Notes: generated by a model from the sequence alone, not told the origin. Positions 16,964-25,525 are shown, numbered from the stretch's first letter. The stretch is DNA of 64,000 bases from Anaerolineae bacterium (GCA_020848035.1 JADLAX010000058.1:1-64000), one strand, 5' to 3'. Numbers and translations are program-made.

Positions 16964-17536
16964 ATGATTGGCGAAAATTGGCCAGTAGTTAACGTTTTCT
17001 TGGGACTGGGCCAGGATCCGCTTACCCTGTGGCACATGGCCGCGCGTACCTTCATTGTTTATTTAGCCGCCATCATCCTCGTCCGCCTGGGTGAAAAGCG
17101 TTTTTTAGGCAAATATGCCGCCCTCGACGTCATTTTAGGCTTCGCGCTCGGCTCCATTTTGAGCAGTGCCGTCACCGGATCGTCCGCCTTTTTTGAGACG
17201 CTGGGCGCATCGCTGGTGCTGGTGCTGCTCCATTGGCTCTTCGCTGTTTTGGCTTTTCATTCAGACCGCTTCGGCGATCTGGTCAAGGGAAATAAGCGGA
17301 TGCTGATTAAAGATGGCCAAATCCAGTGGGATGCCATGCAAGCCACCCATATCAGTGAAAAGGATTTATTGGCCGCGCTGCGAACGGCCGTACAGACAGA
17401 AGATCCGCAGCAAATCAAAATTGCCCATCTTGAGCGCAGCGGCGACATCAGCGCCATTCCACGCCAGGGCGAGCCACAAATTATCGAAGTTCAGGTTGAA
17501 AATGGGGTGCAGGTGGTACGAATCAAAATGGATTAA
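16964..17536 (+). CDS. DUF421 (YetF-like) membrane protein
   Basis: A 190-residue protein with three N-terminal hydrophobic segments (TFIVYLAAIILVRLGEKRFL, VILGFALGSILSSAVTGSSA, ASLVLVLLHWLFAVLAF) and a C-terminal soluble domain. The motifs LVRLGEKRFLGKYAALDVIL and KGNKRMLIKDGQI match the DUF421/YetF family, whose role is not well established, with spore or stress links in Bacillus. The family is usually 150-230 residues. Ribosome site AAGGAAG lies upstream of ATG 16964. It converges on the next gene with a 10-base gap. Confidence 0.85.
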   Translation: MIGENWPVVNVFLGLGQDPLTLWHMAARTFIVYLAAIILVRLGEKRFLGKYAALDVILGFALGSILSSAVTGSSAFFETLGASLVLVLLHWLFAVLAFHSDRFGDLVKGNKRMLIKDGQIQWDAMQATHISEKDLLAALRTAVQTEDPQQIKIAHLERSGDISAIPRQGEPQIIEVQVENGVQVVRIKMD

Positions 17537-17546
17537 TCGGTTGACG

Positions 17547-18629
17547 CTACTCTCTGCCTTCTGACTCCACCACCTTTTGCAGGGGATCAACACCAATTTG
17601 CTGCACCAGGAAGTGAGCAATGGTCGCTTTTTGGTTGGTGGTATTGGCGGCGGGGTCAGGCTTGGCGGCTTCTTGAACGTAATCAACCACTTTGGGCGAG
17701 TGGGCAACCTTTTCTGTGAGCGCCACCAACTCATCGAGCGAATATTTGTCAACCAGTTCCCGAACCAGATTGTCGCCGCTGCTACTCTTTTTCAGCGCCA
17801 TCGCCTCCGGGCTGAGCATTTGCATCGCCTGGGTTAGCAGCAGTTCCACATACGCCTGGCCGCCGTTTTCCAAAATCATCAGGGCAATGCTGGATTTGGC
17901 GAAGTTTTCCGGCGCTTTGGGGTCGAGCAGCTTCTCCAGGTCGGCCTTGCGCTGTTCTTCTTGTTCGCGGGTGAGGGTCGCGCGAGCGGTGATGGTGTAC
18001 CAGGCAATGTCGTACAGCTCGGCCATAGAGGGATAATATTCGAGCAGGCGGGTAACGGCCGTACGCCGCTTGTTCATCAACTCCAGGTCAATTTGCGTCC
18101 GGGCCAGGTTTTGGAACTGGTCATACAGCCAACCGAGGTTGAGCGCCACTTCCCCCTCCTGGCCGTCGTCGCCAATACGCTTGGCCAGCACAAAGCGGGT
18201 GCGAATGATCGCCTGAAAGCCCACCCCCACGCTCAGAATCTGCAGGCTCGGGTTCATTTCCGTCATCGTAACGCGCACCACCACCAGGGCAATGATGGCC
18301 GCCACCACGTTCACGGTAATCAAGATCCAGGCCCAGCGCGCCCGCAGCGCCTCACGCGGGTAGGTTTGGAAGGTGGAAACCAATTCGGCAATCGCCACGG
18401 TAGCCCCCAGCAAACCGACCAACACGTAGGGGGCAAAACGAGCCGTAAGCCCGTATACATTTTCTTGCAGCGGCTCCACCCAGGAAGGTGTCGTATCGGT
18501 AATGGGGTAGACGATAATGGTGGCCAGGGCCAGCAAAAAGATGACCAGGACGGCCAGGGTCACTTTCATGCCACCTGTGATTTTTGTGCGCTGACCAAAC
18601 GTCATTTCATTGGGAGGGGTTGGTGCCAT
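17547..18629 (-). CDS. Hypothetical membrane protein
   Basis: About 360 residues with at least three N-terminal hydrophobic segments (VTLAVLVIFLLALATIIVYP, APYVLVGLLGATVAIAELVS, ITVNVVAAIIALVVVRVTM). A long, charged, mostly helical region follows (QEEQRKADLEKLLDPKAPEN, DKYSLDELVALTEKVAHS). I cannot place it in a family. ATG 18629 was preferred because an upstream extension reads low-complexity sequence overlapping the previous gene. It lies 41 bases after a small helix-turn-helix-like gene on the same strand, so the two probably form an operon. Function unknown. Confidence 0.7.
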   Translation of the reverse strand: MAPTPPNEMTFGQRTKITGGMKVTLAVLVIFLLALATIIVYPITDTTPSWVEPLQENVYGLTARFAPYVLVGLLGATVAIAELVSTFQTYPREALRARWAWILITVNVVAAIIALVVVRVTMTEMNPSLQILSVGVGFQAIIRTRFVLAKRIGDDGQEGEVALNLGWLYDQFQNLARTQIDLELMNKRRTAVTRLLEYYPSMAELYDIAWYTITARATLTREQEEQRKADLEKLLDPKAPENFAKSSIALMILENGGQAYVELLLTQAMQMLSPEAMALKKSSSGDNLVRELVDKYSLDELVALTEKVAHSPKVVDYVQEAAKPDPAANTTNQKATIAHFLVQQIGVDPLQKVVESEGRE

Positions 18630-18670
18630 TGGTGAAATCCGAGATGGAGTATGACTGTTTGAGGCACCAA

Positions 18671-18916
18671 TCAGCTCAGGGTGCCGTTCAGGTAAACCCG
18701 CGCCTGGCTGGTAATGGCCACCAACATGCCATCCGGGCTGTTGGTGTCGTTGCGCAGGTGGACAAAACCAGCGCTGGAGAGTTCGCGCAGCACCGACAGG
18801 GTTTTGCCCGGCAGGGTCCACGTTTCGGCGGCCACTTCGCTGGGGCTCATCGCGCCCCGCTTGGCTAACGTTTGTAATACTATGCGTTCTTCTTCTTCTA
18901 ACTCAAAACGTTTCAT
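18671..18916 (-). CDS. Small winged-helix-like protein
   Basis: An 81-residue protein whose first 60 residues read like a winged helix: ERIVLQTLAKRGAMSPSEVA, then AAETWTLPGKTLSVLRELSS as the recognition region, then GFVHLRNDTNSPDG as a wing. The start has a good ribosome site (GGAG, 8 bases upstream). It precedes the membrane protein at 17547-18629 on the same strand and may regulate it or form a pair with it. The DNA-binding role is an inference from the helix pattern only. Confidence 0.7.
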   Translation of the reverse strand: MKRFELEEEERIVLQTLAKRGAMSPSEVAAETWTLPGKTLSVLRELSSAGFVHLRNDTNSPDGMLVAITSQARVYLNGTLS

Positions 18917-19173
18917 CTTAATTGCTCCTCAGGCTGATGGCTCCATTATAACATAAACCTGAGTCCATATTCCCCTTGCGGTAAATTTTCTTTTTCCTTT
19001 TCTGAGCCGACAGTGACATAACCGTTCAGGTGGTATCCCGCACGAGGGCGCTGGGCGCTCCATGCTCTATAGAGAACTGAACGCTAACTTGTAAGCAATT
19101 GGCAGATTATGCACTGCTTGATTTTGATAAGATTTTCTGCCAATTCCAGATTTGAGGGAATGTACGAAAAGCA

Positions 19174-19191
19174 ACGGCCGTTTGCTATACT
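19174..19191 (+). promoter_or_regulatory. Putative -10 region with ACGGCCGT palindrome, USP-DUF389 gene
   Basis: ACGGCCGT (19174-19181) lies 4 bases before TATACT (19186-19191), which is 8 bases before the ATG. The arrangement suggests a leaderless transcript. No good -35 is seen at the standard distance. Confidence 0.45.
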
Positions 19192-19199
19192 TACATCCC

Positions 19200-21113
19200 A
19201 TGCAAATAATCGACGGCCAGCTCCCCAAAGAAAAACTATGGCGTACCCTGGTAATTTTAACGCCCGATGAGCCGTTGGGCCGTGCCTGGCAGCTGGCGCG
19301 TTCCCTGGCAACCGCCAATCAGGGCCAGCTCATTGTCGGCATCTACGTGCGCGACTTGAATTCGGCGGCGCAAACGGCCGCCCAACAATGCGCCGAATCA
19401 GTCCGCTCGGCGGCACCAGACACCGAGAGAATTTTTGTCCTCACCCTCACGGCACCCAACTTTGACAAAGCGCTGTCCCGCTTTGTCGTCACGGCGGCCA
19501 TTGATTTGCTGGTGGCTCCCGTCGATGGCCCCATCGCTTACAACCTGAACCGGGTGCCCTGCGCCGTCGCGGCCCTGCGGGGGGACAACGCCACAGCCAA
19601 GGCAAAAGGCACCGCATCTCCCTTGGCCAAACTGGAGCACCTCATCGTGCCCACCTCTGGCGGCCCCAATACCGCCCATGCCCTCACCTTTTTGCTGCCA
19701 TTGACGCCAAAAGTGAAGGTAACGGCCGTTTACATTGCTCGCGACTACCTGGGAAATGAAGCCGCCCTGGGCCACGCCCATCTGCGGCAGCTGATGCAGT
19801 ACGTGGATGGCGCAGGCAAAATCAATACCGAGGTAGTGACCGCCCCATCAGTCACCCAGGGCATCGCCGACTACGCCCGCGAACGCGGCGACCTGGTCAT
19901 CATCGGGGCCAGCCAGGAAAGTTCGATCGACAAAATCCTGTTCGGCGATATACCTGCGGCCGTAGTGCGAGAAAGCCATAAACCGGTAGTCATTGTGCGC
20001 CAGCCCCGCAGCCGTTTGGGGCCGTGGTGGGACAATCTGGCCTGGCAAATGCGCCAATATCTGCCGCGCCTGGACATTAAAGAACGGACCGAAGCATATA
20101 CCCGCATCCGGCGCGGCGCGCGCCCCGACATGGATTTTTATATGCTGATTTCCCTGGCCACCATCATTGCGGCGCTGGGGCTGATCCTCAGCAGCCCGGC
20201 GGTGGTGATTGGGGCAATGCTGGTGGCCCCGCTCATGTCGCCGATGGTGGGCACCGGGCTGGCGGTGGTTTTGGGGGACACCCGCTTCATCCGGCTCTCG
20301 TTGGGCGCGGTGGGGCGCGGCGTCGTGCTGTCGATCCTGGTTGGCGCGGCAGCGGGCCTGGTGAGCATCAATCAACCCGCCACGCCAGAACTGCTGGCGC
20401 GCACCCAACCCACGCTCATCGATCTGGCGATTGCCCTCTTTTCGGGCCTGGCCGGAGCGTATGCCCTGTCCCGCTCCGATGCGGCCGGGGCGCTGCCGGG
20501 GGTGGCGATTGCCGCCGCCCTGGTGCCGCCGCTGGCCACGGTGGGCATTTCCCTCACGGCCGGGCGCTACGAGGAGGCAATAGGGGCAATGCTGCTGTTT
20601 ACGGCCAACTTTGTGGCCATCAGTTCGGCCACGGCCTTGATGTTTCTGATGTTGGGCTTTCGGCCCACCACGCCGGAGAAGGCACGCCGGGCCGTCCAGG
20701 CGCGCAGCGGGCAGGTGGCCCTCATCTCCCTGGCGCTGGTAACGGCGCTGATCCTGGGCTTTACCTACCAGCTGGCCCAAGAGCAGGCCCGCGAGGCGCG
20801 CATCAACGCGGTGGTTGAGGAGAAGCTGGCTGACGTGGCCGGGGCAACGCTGGATGAGCCACCTACCACCACTTTTGAAAACGGCTTACTGACGCTGGAC
20901 ATTACTGCGCGATCCACCAGGGCGCTGCCGCACCGGGTGGTGGCGGAGCTGCAATCTGCCATTGGCGCCACGCTGCGCGATGAGGGCATATTGGAAAGCG
21001 TGGCCCTGACGCTGACGGTGATCGAGGTGACAGAACTGGACCCAGAGGTACCGCCTACACTCACGCCATCGCCGCCGCCCAGCCCTACCGAGACACCAAC
21101 CTTAGAGCCGTAA
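19200..21113 (+). CDS. USP-like domains fused to DUF389 membrane domain
   Basis: A 637-residue protein. Residues 1-130 and 140-270 look like two universal-stress-protein folds, the second ending with the nucleotide-loop-like VIIGASQESSIDKILFGDIP. From about residue 300 a DUF389 membrane domain follows, with DMDFYMLISLATIIAALGLI, SSPAVVIGAMLVAPLMSPMV and GAYALSRSDAAGALPGVAIA. Six or so membrane spans are visible. A soluble domain follows, then a Pro/Thr-rich tail (TLTPSPPPSPTETP). DUF389 proteins have no firm biochemical role. ATG 19200 was chosen, since TATACT precedes it closely; a TTG at 19152 is the alternative. Confidence 0.82.
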   Translation: MQIIDGQLPKEKLWRTLVILTPDEPLGRAWQLARSLATANQGQLIVGIYVRDLNSAAQTAAQQCAESVRSAAPDTERIFVLTLTAPNFDKALSRFVVTAAIDLLVAPVDGPIAYNLNRVPCAVAALRGDNATAKAKGTASPLAKLEHLIVPTSGGPNTAHALTFLLPLTPKVKVTAVYIARDYLGNEAALGHAHLRQLMQYVDGAGKINTEVVTAPSVTQGIADYARERGDLVIIGASQESSIDKILFGDIPAAVVRESHKPVVIVRQPRSRLGPWWDNLAWQMRQYLPRLDIKERTEAYTRIRRGARPDMDFYMLISLATIIAALGLILSSPAVVIGAMLVAPLMSPMVGTGLAVVLGDTRFIRLSLGAVGRGVVLSILVGAAAGLVSINQPATPELLARTQPTLIDLAIALFSGLAGAYALSRSDAAGALPGVAIAAALVPPLATVGISLTAGRYEEAIGAMLLFTANFVAISSATALMFLMLGFRPTTPEKARRAVQARSGQVALISLALVTALILGFTYQLAQEQAREARINAVVEEKLADVAGATLDEPPTTTFENGLLTLDITARSTRALPHRVVAELQSAIGATLRDEGILESVALTLTVIEVTELDPEVPPTLTPSPPPSPTETPTLEP

Positions 21114-21132
21114 ACGGCCGTTCTGTCCACAG

Positions 21133-21160
21133 TTGATTTTGCGCCAAAATTTTGTATAAT
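21133..21160 (+). promoter_or_regulatory. Promoter of tRNA-Lys
   Basis: TTGATT (21133-21138), a 16-base spacer and TATAAT (21155-21160), 18 bases ahead of the mature tRNA 5' end. The match to a housekeeping promoter is strong. Confidence 0.75.
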
Positions 21161-21178
21161 CTGCTCCGCCTCAGGTAT

Positions 21179-21251
21179 GGTCCTGTAGCTCAACTGGCAG
21201 AGCAACTGACTCTTAATCAGCAGGTTGAAGGTTCGAGTCCTTCCAGGATCA
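21179..21251 (+). tRNA. tRNA-Lys (CTT anticodon)
   Basis: A 73-base cloverleaf can be folded. The acceptor stem GGTCCTG pairs with CAGGATC (one G-T wobble) and is followed by discriminator A. The D arm GCTC/GAGC, the anticodon arm CTGA-CTCTTAA-TCAG with anticodon CTT, and the T arm GAAGG-TTCGAGT-CCTTC complete it. No CCA is encoded. It has its own promoter and terminator. lysS lies 2.7 kb downstream, with aroK, aroB and greA between. Confidence 0.95.
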
Positions 21252-21257
21252 CTACTT

Positions 21258-21286
21258 AAAAAGTCGCTCTTTGGGAGCGGCTTTTT
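21258..21286 (+). terminator. Intrinsic terminator of tRNA-Lys
   Basis: AGTCGCTC and GAGCGGCT (one G-T pair) form an 8-bp stem with a short loop, preceded by an A run and followed by TTTTT. Confidence 0.88.
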
Positions 21287-21308
21287 GTTTTCGGTGAGGG
21301 CAAAAAGT

Positions 21309-21370
21309 GGCAGGTTGCAGGGTGCAAGTAAATTAAAGAACTTGCTACCTGCCACCTGCAACTTGCAACC
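21309..21370. repeat. GCAGGTTGCAGG palindromic repeat before aroK
   Basis: GTGGCAGGTTGCAGGGTGCA on the left pairs imperfectly with GCTACCTGCCACCTGCAACT on the right around an A/T-rich centre. It fills the space between the tRNA terminator and aroK. Confidence 0.7.
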
Positions 21371-21382
21371 AAAAATATCATC

Positions 21383-21904
21383 GTGGCTCAACCAACACAC
21401 GCCAACATCATCCTGACCGGCTTTATGGGCACGGGCAAAACCACTGTCGGCCAGCGGCTGGCGCAGCGGCTGCAACGGCCGTTTATCGACACCGATGCGC
21501 TGATTGTAGAACGCGACGGCCGTTCCATTGCTCAAATTTTTGCCGAAGACGGCGAAGCGGCGTTCCGCGCCTGGGAACGCACCGTAGCGCTGGAGCTGGC
21601 GCAGCAGCAGGGGCTCATCATCGCCACCGGCGGGCGGCTGATGCTGGATGAAGACAATGCCGCAGCCTTAGAAGCATCGGGACAGGTGTTTTGCCTGACG
21701 GCCGTTCCCGAAACGATCCTGGCCCGCGTACAGGACGACAGCAAACGGCCGCTGCTCAACGTGCCCAACCCGGCGGAGCGCATCGCCCTGCTGCTGGAAA
21801 TGCGCCGCGAGGGATACGGCCGTTACCCCCAAATTAGCACCGATGGCAAAACGGCCGAACAGGTTGCCGATGAAATTGTGTTAGCGGCTGGTTTTAGTGG
21901 CTAG
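21383..21904 (+). CDS. aroK: Shikimate kinase
   Basis: Phosphorylates shikimate with ATP, the fifth step of chorismate synthesis. The 173-residue protein has Walker A GFMGTGKTT near residue 13, FIDTDALIVERDG (the DxD that binds shikimate and magnesium), ATGGRLML (the usual GGG is GGR here), and the adenine-loop region RPLLNVPNPAERI. GTG at 21383 is the start. The gene directly precedes aroB, forming a shikimate operon. The stop codon TAG (21902-21904) is part of the left arm of an inverted repeat that separates aroK from aroB. Two ACGGCCGT motifs occur in the first third of the gene. Confidence 0.93.
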   Translation: MAQPTHANIILTGFMGTGKTTVGQRLAQRLQRPFIDTDALIVERDGRSIAQIFAEDGEAAFRAWERTVALELAQQQGLIIATGGRLMLDEDNAAALEASGQVFCLTAVPETILARVQDDSKRPLLNVPNPAERIALLLEMRREGYGRYPQISTDGKTAEQVADEIVLAAGFSG

Positions 21905-21955
21905 TATTGCGCCCCGAAAGTTCACCTAAGGTTATTGACGAAAGCGCAATACTAG
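21901..21955. repeat. Inverted repeat overlapping the aroK stop codon
   Basis: Perfect 12-base arms CTAGTATTGCGC (21901-21912) and GCGCAATACTAG (21944-21955). The outer flanks GGCTGGTTTTAGTGG and CCACTAAAACTAACC extend the pairing with one interruption. The stop codon of aroK lies in the left arm. Confidence 0.8.
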
Positions 21956-22002
21956 TTGTTTTACCAGCCACTAAAACTAACCACGATGCTCAAGGAGCAA
22001 CT

Positions 22003-23094
22003 GTGACATTAGAACCAACTCGCCTGCCCGTTAGCCACCCCGCTGGCCAGTATGACGTGCTGGTCGGCGCGGATTTACTGCCCAACCTGGCTGAACTGGC
22101 CCACCTTCGCGGCCCCATTGCCCTTATCACCGACAGCCACGTGGGGCCGCTGCATGCTCATCGGCTGGGTGAAGTAGCCTGCACCGTAACCATTCCCGCC
22201 GGGGAACAGAACAAAACCTTAGCCACCGTGCAAACCATCTACGACCAGCTGCTGGCGGCTGGAATTGACCGGCAGGCCACGGTGGTGGCCCTGGGCGGCG
22301 GCGTGGTGGGGGATGTGGCCGGCTTTGTGGCGGCCACCTACCTGCGCGGCGTCGATTTTGTGCAGTGCCCCACTAGCCTGCTGGCGATGGTGGATGCCAG
22401 CGTGGGCGGCAAGACGGGGGTGGATCTGCCCCAGGGCAAAAATTTGGTGGGGGCGTTTAAACAGCCAACGGCCGTTCTCGCCGACATCACCACCTTACAC
22501 ACCCTACCTCCAGAGGAGTTTGCCGCTGGCATGGCGGAAGTGGTGAAACACGGTCTCATTAACAACCCTGAACTGTTTGGAAGATTAGAAAGTGGCGAAT
22601 GGCGATTCAGCAACCAATCCCCCATCGCCAATCTCCAATCCCTCGTCGCTGCGGCGATTGCGGTGAAACGCGATGTCGTCCAGGAAGACCCATTTGAGCA
22701 GGGGCGGCGGGCCACGCTGAACCTCGGTCACACCTTTGGCCACGCCATCGAGCAGGTGAGCGGGTATCGCATTCGCCACGGCGAGGGGGTGGCGCTGGGG
22801 CTGGTGGCCGCAGCGCACCTGTCGGCGCGGCTGGAATATGGCGACCCGGCTCTGCAAGGGCGCATCGAGGCCGTGCTGCGGGCACAGGGACTGCCAACGC
22901 GCATCCCGGCAGCGTATAAACCGGCCCCCATTTACGCGGCCATGTTCACCGACAAGAAAAAAGCGGCGGGTCGTCTGCGCTTTATCTTGCTGCGCGATGT
23001 GGGCGATGTGTTCATCGTGGGCGATGTGGCGGAAAAGGATGTATTGGCGACGTTAACGGCCGTTCAAAGCCAAGAAAATTCCTCTTTACAATAG
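22003..23094 (+). CDS. aroB: 3-dehydroquinate synthase
   Basis: Cyclises DAHP to 3-dehydroquinate with NAD and a metal ion. The 363-residue protein shows AGEQNKTLATVQTIYDQL, the NAD loop ALGGGVVGDVAGFVAATYLR, PTSLLAMVDASVGGKTGVD, the lysines GKNLVGAFKQP and the metal histidines LNLGHTFGHAIE and RHGEGVALGL. GTG 22003 was chosen because AAGGAG lies 5 bases upstream; the longer open frame reads through the repeat. Residues about 194-216, normally a variable helix of the C-terminal domain, are written from a GGAGATT-family repeat (WRFSNQSPIANLQS), although all catalytic residues remain. A hairpin terminator follows the gene. Confidence 0.93.
   Translation: MTLEPTRLPVSHPAGQYDVLVGADLLPNLAELAHLRGPIALITDSHVGPLHAHRLGEVACTVTIPAGEQNKTLATVQTIYDQLLAAGIDRQATVVALGGGVVGDVAGFVAATYLRGVDFVQCPTSLLAMVDASVGGKTGVDLPQGKNLVGAFKQPTAVLADITTLHTLPPEEFAAGMAEVVKHGLINNPELFGRLESGEWRFSNQSPIANLQSLVAAAIAVKRDVVQEDPFEQGRRATLNLGHTFGHAIEQVSGYRIRHGEGVALGLVAAAHLSARLEYGDPALQGRIEAVLRAQGLPTRIPAAYKPAPIYAAMFTDKKKAAGRLRFILLRDVGDVFIVGDVAEKDVLATLTAVQSQENSSLQ
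22582..22646. repeat. GGAGATT-family palindromic repeat in frame within aroB
   Basis: The words GATTAGAAAGTGGCGAATGG and ATCGCCAATCTCCAATCC face each other with an ATGGCGATT/ATCGCCAAT stem. They translate in frame to ESGEWRFSNQSPIANLQS. The copy is more diverged than those in trmD and queG, but it shares the EW/DWR and NLQS peptide words. Confidence 0.6.
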
Positions 23095-23143
23095 GACCTT
23101 TTTTGATATAATTTTCGGCCTGACACTAAGTCTTCAGTCTCTG

Positions 23144-23164
23144 CCGCTGTTTACAGCGGTTTTT
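23144..23164 (+). terminator. Intrinsic terminator after aroB
   Basis: CCGCTG-TTTA-CAGCGG with a following TTTTT. A second stem GGTGACAG/CTGTCACC (23205-23233) lies between this terminator and greA. Confidence 0.75.
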
Positions 23165-23280
23165 GCCGTCTTAGGCAGCAAATGCTTGTTTTTGAGATTA
23201 ACCAGGTGACAGTTACTCCCGGTAGCTGTCACCTTTCATATAAAATATCGCGGATTAGATAATCCGTTTAGGGGAAAACA

Positions 23281-23766
23281 ATGACTTTAATGAAACCTCA
23301 CCTGCTAACCCAAGATGGTTTGGTCAAACTAACCAACGAACTGGAACAGCTCCGCACGGAAGGGCGGGAGAAAGTTGCCGATCGGCTGCATCGCGCTTTT
23401 CAGGATGGGCAGGATGATGATTTTGTGGAAAACGCTGAACTGGAAGCGGCCCGCAATGAGCAGGCTTTTCTGGAAGGGCGGATTCAGGAGTTGGAAGACA
23501 TCCTGAAGAACTACCAGATCATCGACGACAAAGCTGGGCCGCATGACGCCGTGCGGGTTGGCGATTGGGTGACCGTCTCTGAAGAAGGGTACGACGATGA
23601 GGAGCGCTACCTCCTGGTTGGCGCGGCCGAAGCGGACCCCGCCGCAGGGCGTATTTCCAATGAAAGTCCGTTGGGGGTAGCCCTGTTGGGCAAGAAGGTG
23701 AACGACATTGTGCGCGTCAACGCGCCCAACGGCGTTCTCGAATTCCGTGTTGTCAAGATTGGGTAA
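23281..23766 (+). CDS. greA: GreA-family transcription elongation factor
   Basis: Rescues backtracked RNA polymerase by stimulating transcript cleavage. The 161-residue protein has the N-terminal coiled coil, with LTQDGLVKLTNELEQLR and the acidic tip QDGQDDDFVENAELEAARNE; the tip resembles the D-N-AEY(E)AAK(R) region of GreA. The C-terminal FKBP-like domain contains VRVGDWVTVSEE, RYLLVGAAEADPAAGRIS and ESPLGVALLGKKVND. Ribosome site GGGGA is 5-6 bases upstream. It stands in its own unit between two terminators. Diverged GreA-like factors such as Gfh1 also exist, but the two acidic tip residues argue for activity. Confidence 0.9.
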   Translation: MTLMKPHLLTQDGLVKLTNELEQLRTEGREKVADRLHRAFQDGQDDDFVENAELEAARNEQAFLEGRIQELEDILKNYQIIDDKAGPHDAVRVGDWVTVSEEGYDDEERYLLVGAAEADPAAGRISNESPLGVALLGKKVNDIVRVNAPNGVLEFRVVKIG

Positions 23767-23806
23767 CGCCGCCCGTGTTACCCGGTACCATCTAGCATTT
23801 TTTGAG

Positions 23807-23832
23807 GCCCGTGGATAACACGGGCTTTTTTT
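23807..23832 (+). terminator. Intrinsic terminator after greA
   Basis: GCCCGTG-GATAA-CACGGGC followed by seven T residues. Confidence 0.92.
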
Positions 23833-23848
23833 CATTCAATCGCACACC

Positions 23849-23918
23849 GTAGGGGCGAGGCAGTTGGCCTTTCGCTAAATGGCAAAGCCAACGGCGCCCT
23901 CCAACTGCCTCGCCCCTA
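23849..23918. repeat. GGGGCGAGGC-type palindromic repeat, copy 3
   Basis: GTAGGGGCGAGGCAGTTGG (23849-23867) pairs with CCAACTGCCTCGCCCCTA (23901-23917), with an inner stem near GGCAAAGCCAACG. It lies between the greA terminator and lysS. Confidence 0.85.
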
Positions 23919-23961
23919 TCAATGATTTGTGGGTATCTCACCCAACTGGAAGGAGTCGGGC

Positions 23962-25488
23962 ATGTCCTGGGAACCAACACCGCTAGAAGAAAAACGTCTG
24001 GAAAAAATTGAGCTGCTGCGCGCGGCGGGCATTGAGCCGTATCCGCTGCGCGTGGAGCGCACGCACACCAGTGCCGCTGCCGTTGCTGCTTTTGAAGCCG
24101 CCGAAGCCAAAGGTGAGGATGCCCCGGAAGTTGAAGTAACGCTGTGCGGCCGTATTATGAGTGAGCGCGACATGGGTAAGACGGTATTTGCCCACATTGA
24201 GGATGGTTACGGCCGTATCCAACTCTTCATCCGCCGCGATGACGTTGGCGAAGAATCCCACCAGATTTTCCGCAAGCTGCTCGATTTGGGTGACTTTGTC
24301 CAGGCAACCGGCGCGTTGTTCCGCACCCGCACCGGCGAGGTGAGCGTCCGGGTTACGGAATGGAAGCTGCTGGCCAAAGCGGTCAGCCCGCTGCCAGTGG
24401 TGAAAGAGCAGGAGGTAGATGGCGAACTTGTGCGCCACAATGCCTTCAGCGACGTGGAAGAGCGCTACCGCCAGCGTTATGCCGACCTGGCCGTCAACCC
24501 TGACGTGCGCGAGGTGTTCAAAATCCGCGCCAAAGTGATTTCCGCCCTGCGCCGCTACTTTGAAGATCACGACTTTTTAGAGGTGGAAACCCCGGTTTTG
24601 CAGCCATTGTACGGGGGGGCAGCGGCACGGCCGTTTACCACCCACCACAACCAGCTCAAGCAAGAACTGTACCTGCGCATCTCCTTCGAGCTGTACCTCA
24701 AGCGCCTGCTCGTCGGCGGCATCGAGCGTGTGTACGAAATTGGGCGCGACTTCCGCAATGAGGGTGTCAGCTTCAAGCACAACCCTGAATTCACCATGCT
24801 GGAGTTTTACGCCGCTTACTGGGATTACCACAACGTGATGGATTTCACCGAGGGCATGGTGAAATACGTCGCCCAGCACGTCTGGGGCAAAAATGAAATT
24901 AGCTACCAGGGCAATACGATTGATCTGGGCGGCACCTGGCCGCGCCTGACGATGCGCGATGCCATCAAGCAGTTTGCCGAAATTGACTACATGGAGCATC
25001 CCGACGCCGATAGTCTGGCCAAAGCGATTCGCGCGGCGGGCGGGCACGCACCCGCCGGAGCCAGCTGGGGCAAGCTCATTGATGGGCTGTTTGGCGACTA
25101 TGTGGAGCCGAAACTGATCCAGCCGACCATCATTACCACCTACCCGCGCGACATTTCGCCGCTGGCCAAAGCCATTCCCGGCGATGCGCGGCACGTGGAG
25201 CGCTTTGAGTTTTTCATCGCGGGTATGGAGATGGGCAACGCCTTCACCGAGCTAAACGACCCTCTGGACCAGCAGCAGCGCTTTGAAGATTTGCAAAAGC
25301 TGTACGCCAAAGGCGACGACGAGCTGAACCCCATCGATGAAGATTACCTGCGGGCGATGCGCTACGGCATGCCGCCCAACGGTGGCTTCGGCGTGGGCGT
25401 GGACCGGCTGGTGATGCTCATGGCGGATAAGGCCACCATCCGCGAGGTGCTGCTCTTCCCCCACCTGCGCGAACGTGATGAGGGATAA
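23962..25488 (+). CDS. lysS: Lysyl-tRNA synthetase, class II
   Basis: Charges tRNA-Lys. The 508-residue protein has an OB-fold anticodon domain (about 55-150, with VTLCGRIMSERDMGKTVFAH). The class II core follows: motif 1 around VETPVLQPLYGGAAARPF, motif 2 in GRDFRNEGVSFKHNPEFTML, and motif 3 in MPPNGGFGVGVDRLVMLM. The Glu-rich ATP/Lys site FTELNDPLDQQQRF is also present. GGAAGGAG lies 7 bases before ATG 23962. The gene follows a GGGGCGAGGC repeat and has no visible terminator. Confidence 0.95.
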   Translation: MSWEPTPLEEKRLEKIELLRAAGIEPYPLRVERTHTSAAAVAAFEAAEAKGEDAPEVEVTLCGRIMSERDMGKTVFAHIEDGYGRIQLFIRRDDVGEESHQIFRKLLDLGDFVQATGALFRTRTGEVSVRVTEWKLLAKAVSPLPVVKEQEVDGELVRHNAFSDVEERYRQRYADLAVNPDVREVFKIRAKVISALRRYFEDHDFLEVETPVLQPLYGGAAARPFTTHHNQLKQELYLRISFELYLKRLLVGGIERVYEIGRDFRNEGVSFKHNPEFTMLEFYAAYWDYHNVMDFTEGMVKYVAQHVWGKNEISYQGNTIDLGGTWPRLTMRDAIKQFAEIDYMEHPDADSLAKAIRAAGGHAPAGASWGKLIDGLFGDYVEPKLIQPTIITTYPRDISPLAKAIPGDARHVERFEFFIAGMEMGNAFTELNDPLDQQQRFEDLQKLYAKGDDELNPIDEDYLRAMRYGMPPNGGFGVGVDRLVMLMADKATIREVLLFPHLRERDEG

Positions 25489-25525
25489 CTCAAACCAACC
25501 AAGTCTTTATGAGTAGGTTTAATAA

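Noticed and set aside
23834..23961. T-box or other riboswitch upstream of lysS
   Set aside because: No T-box sequence or specifier loop is visible; the structure present is the GGGGCGAGGC repeat.
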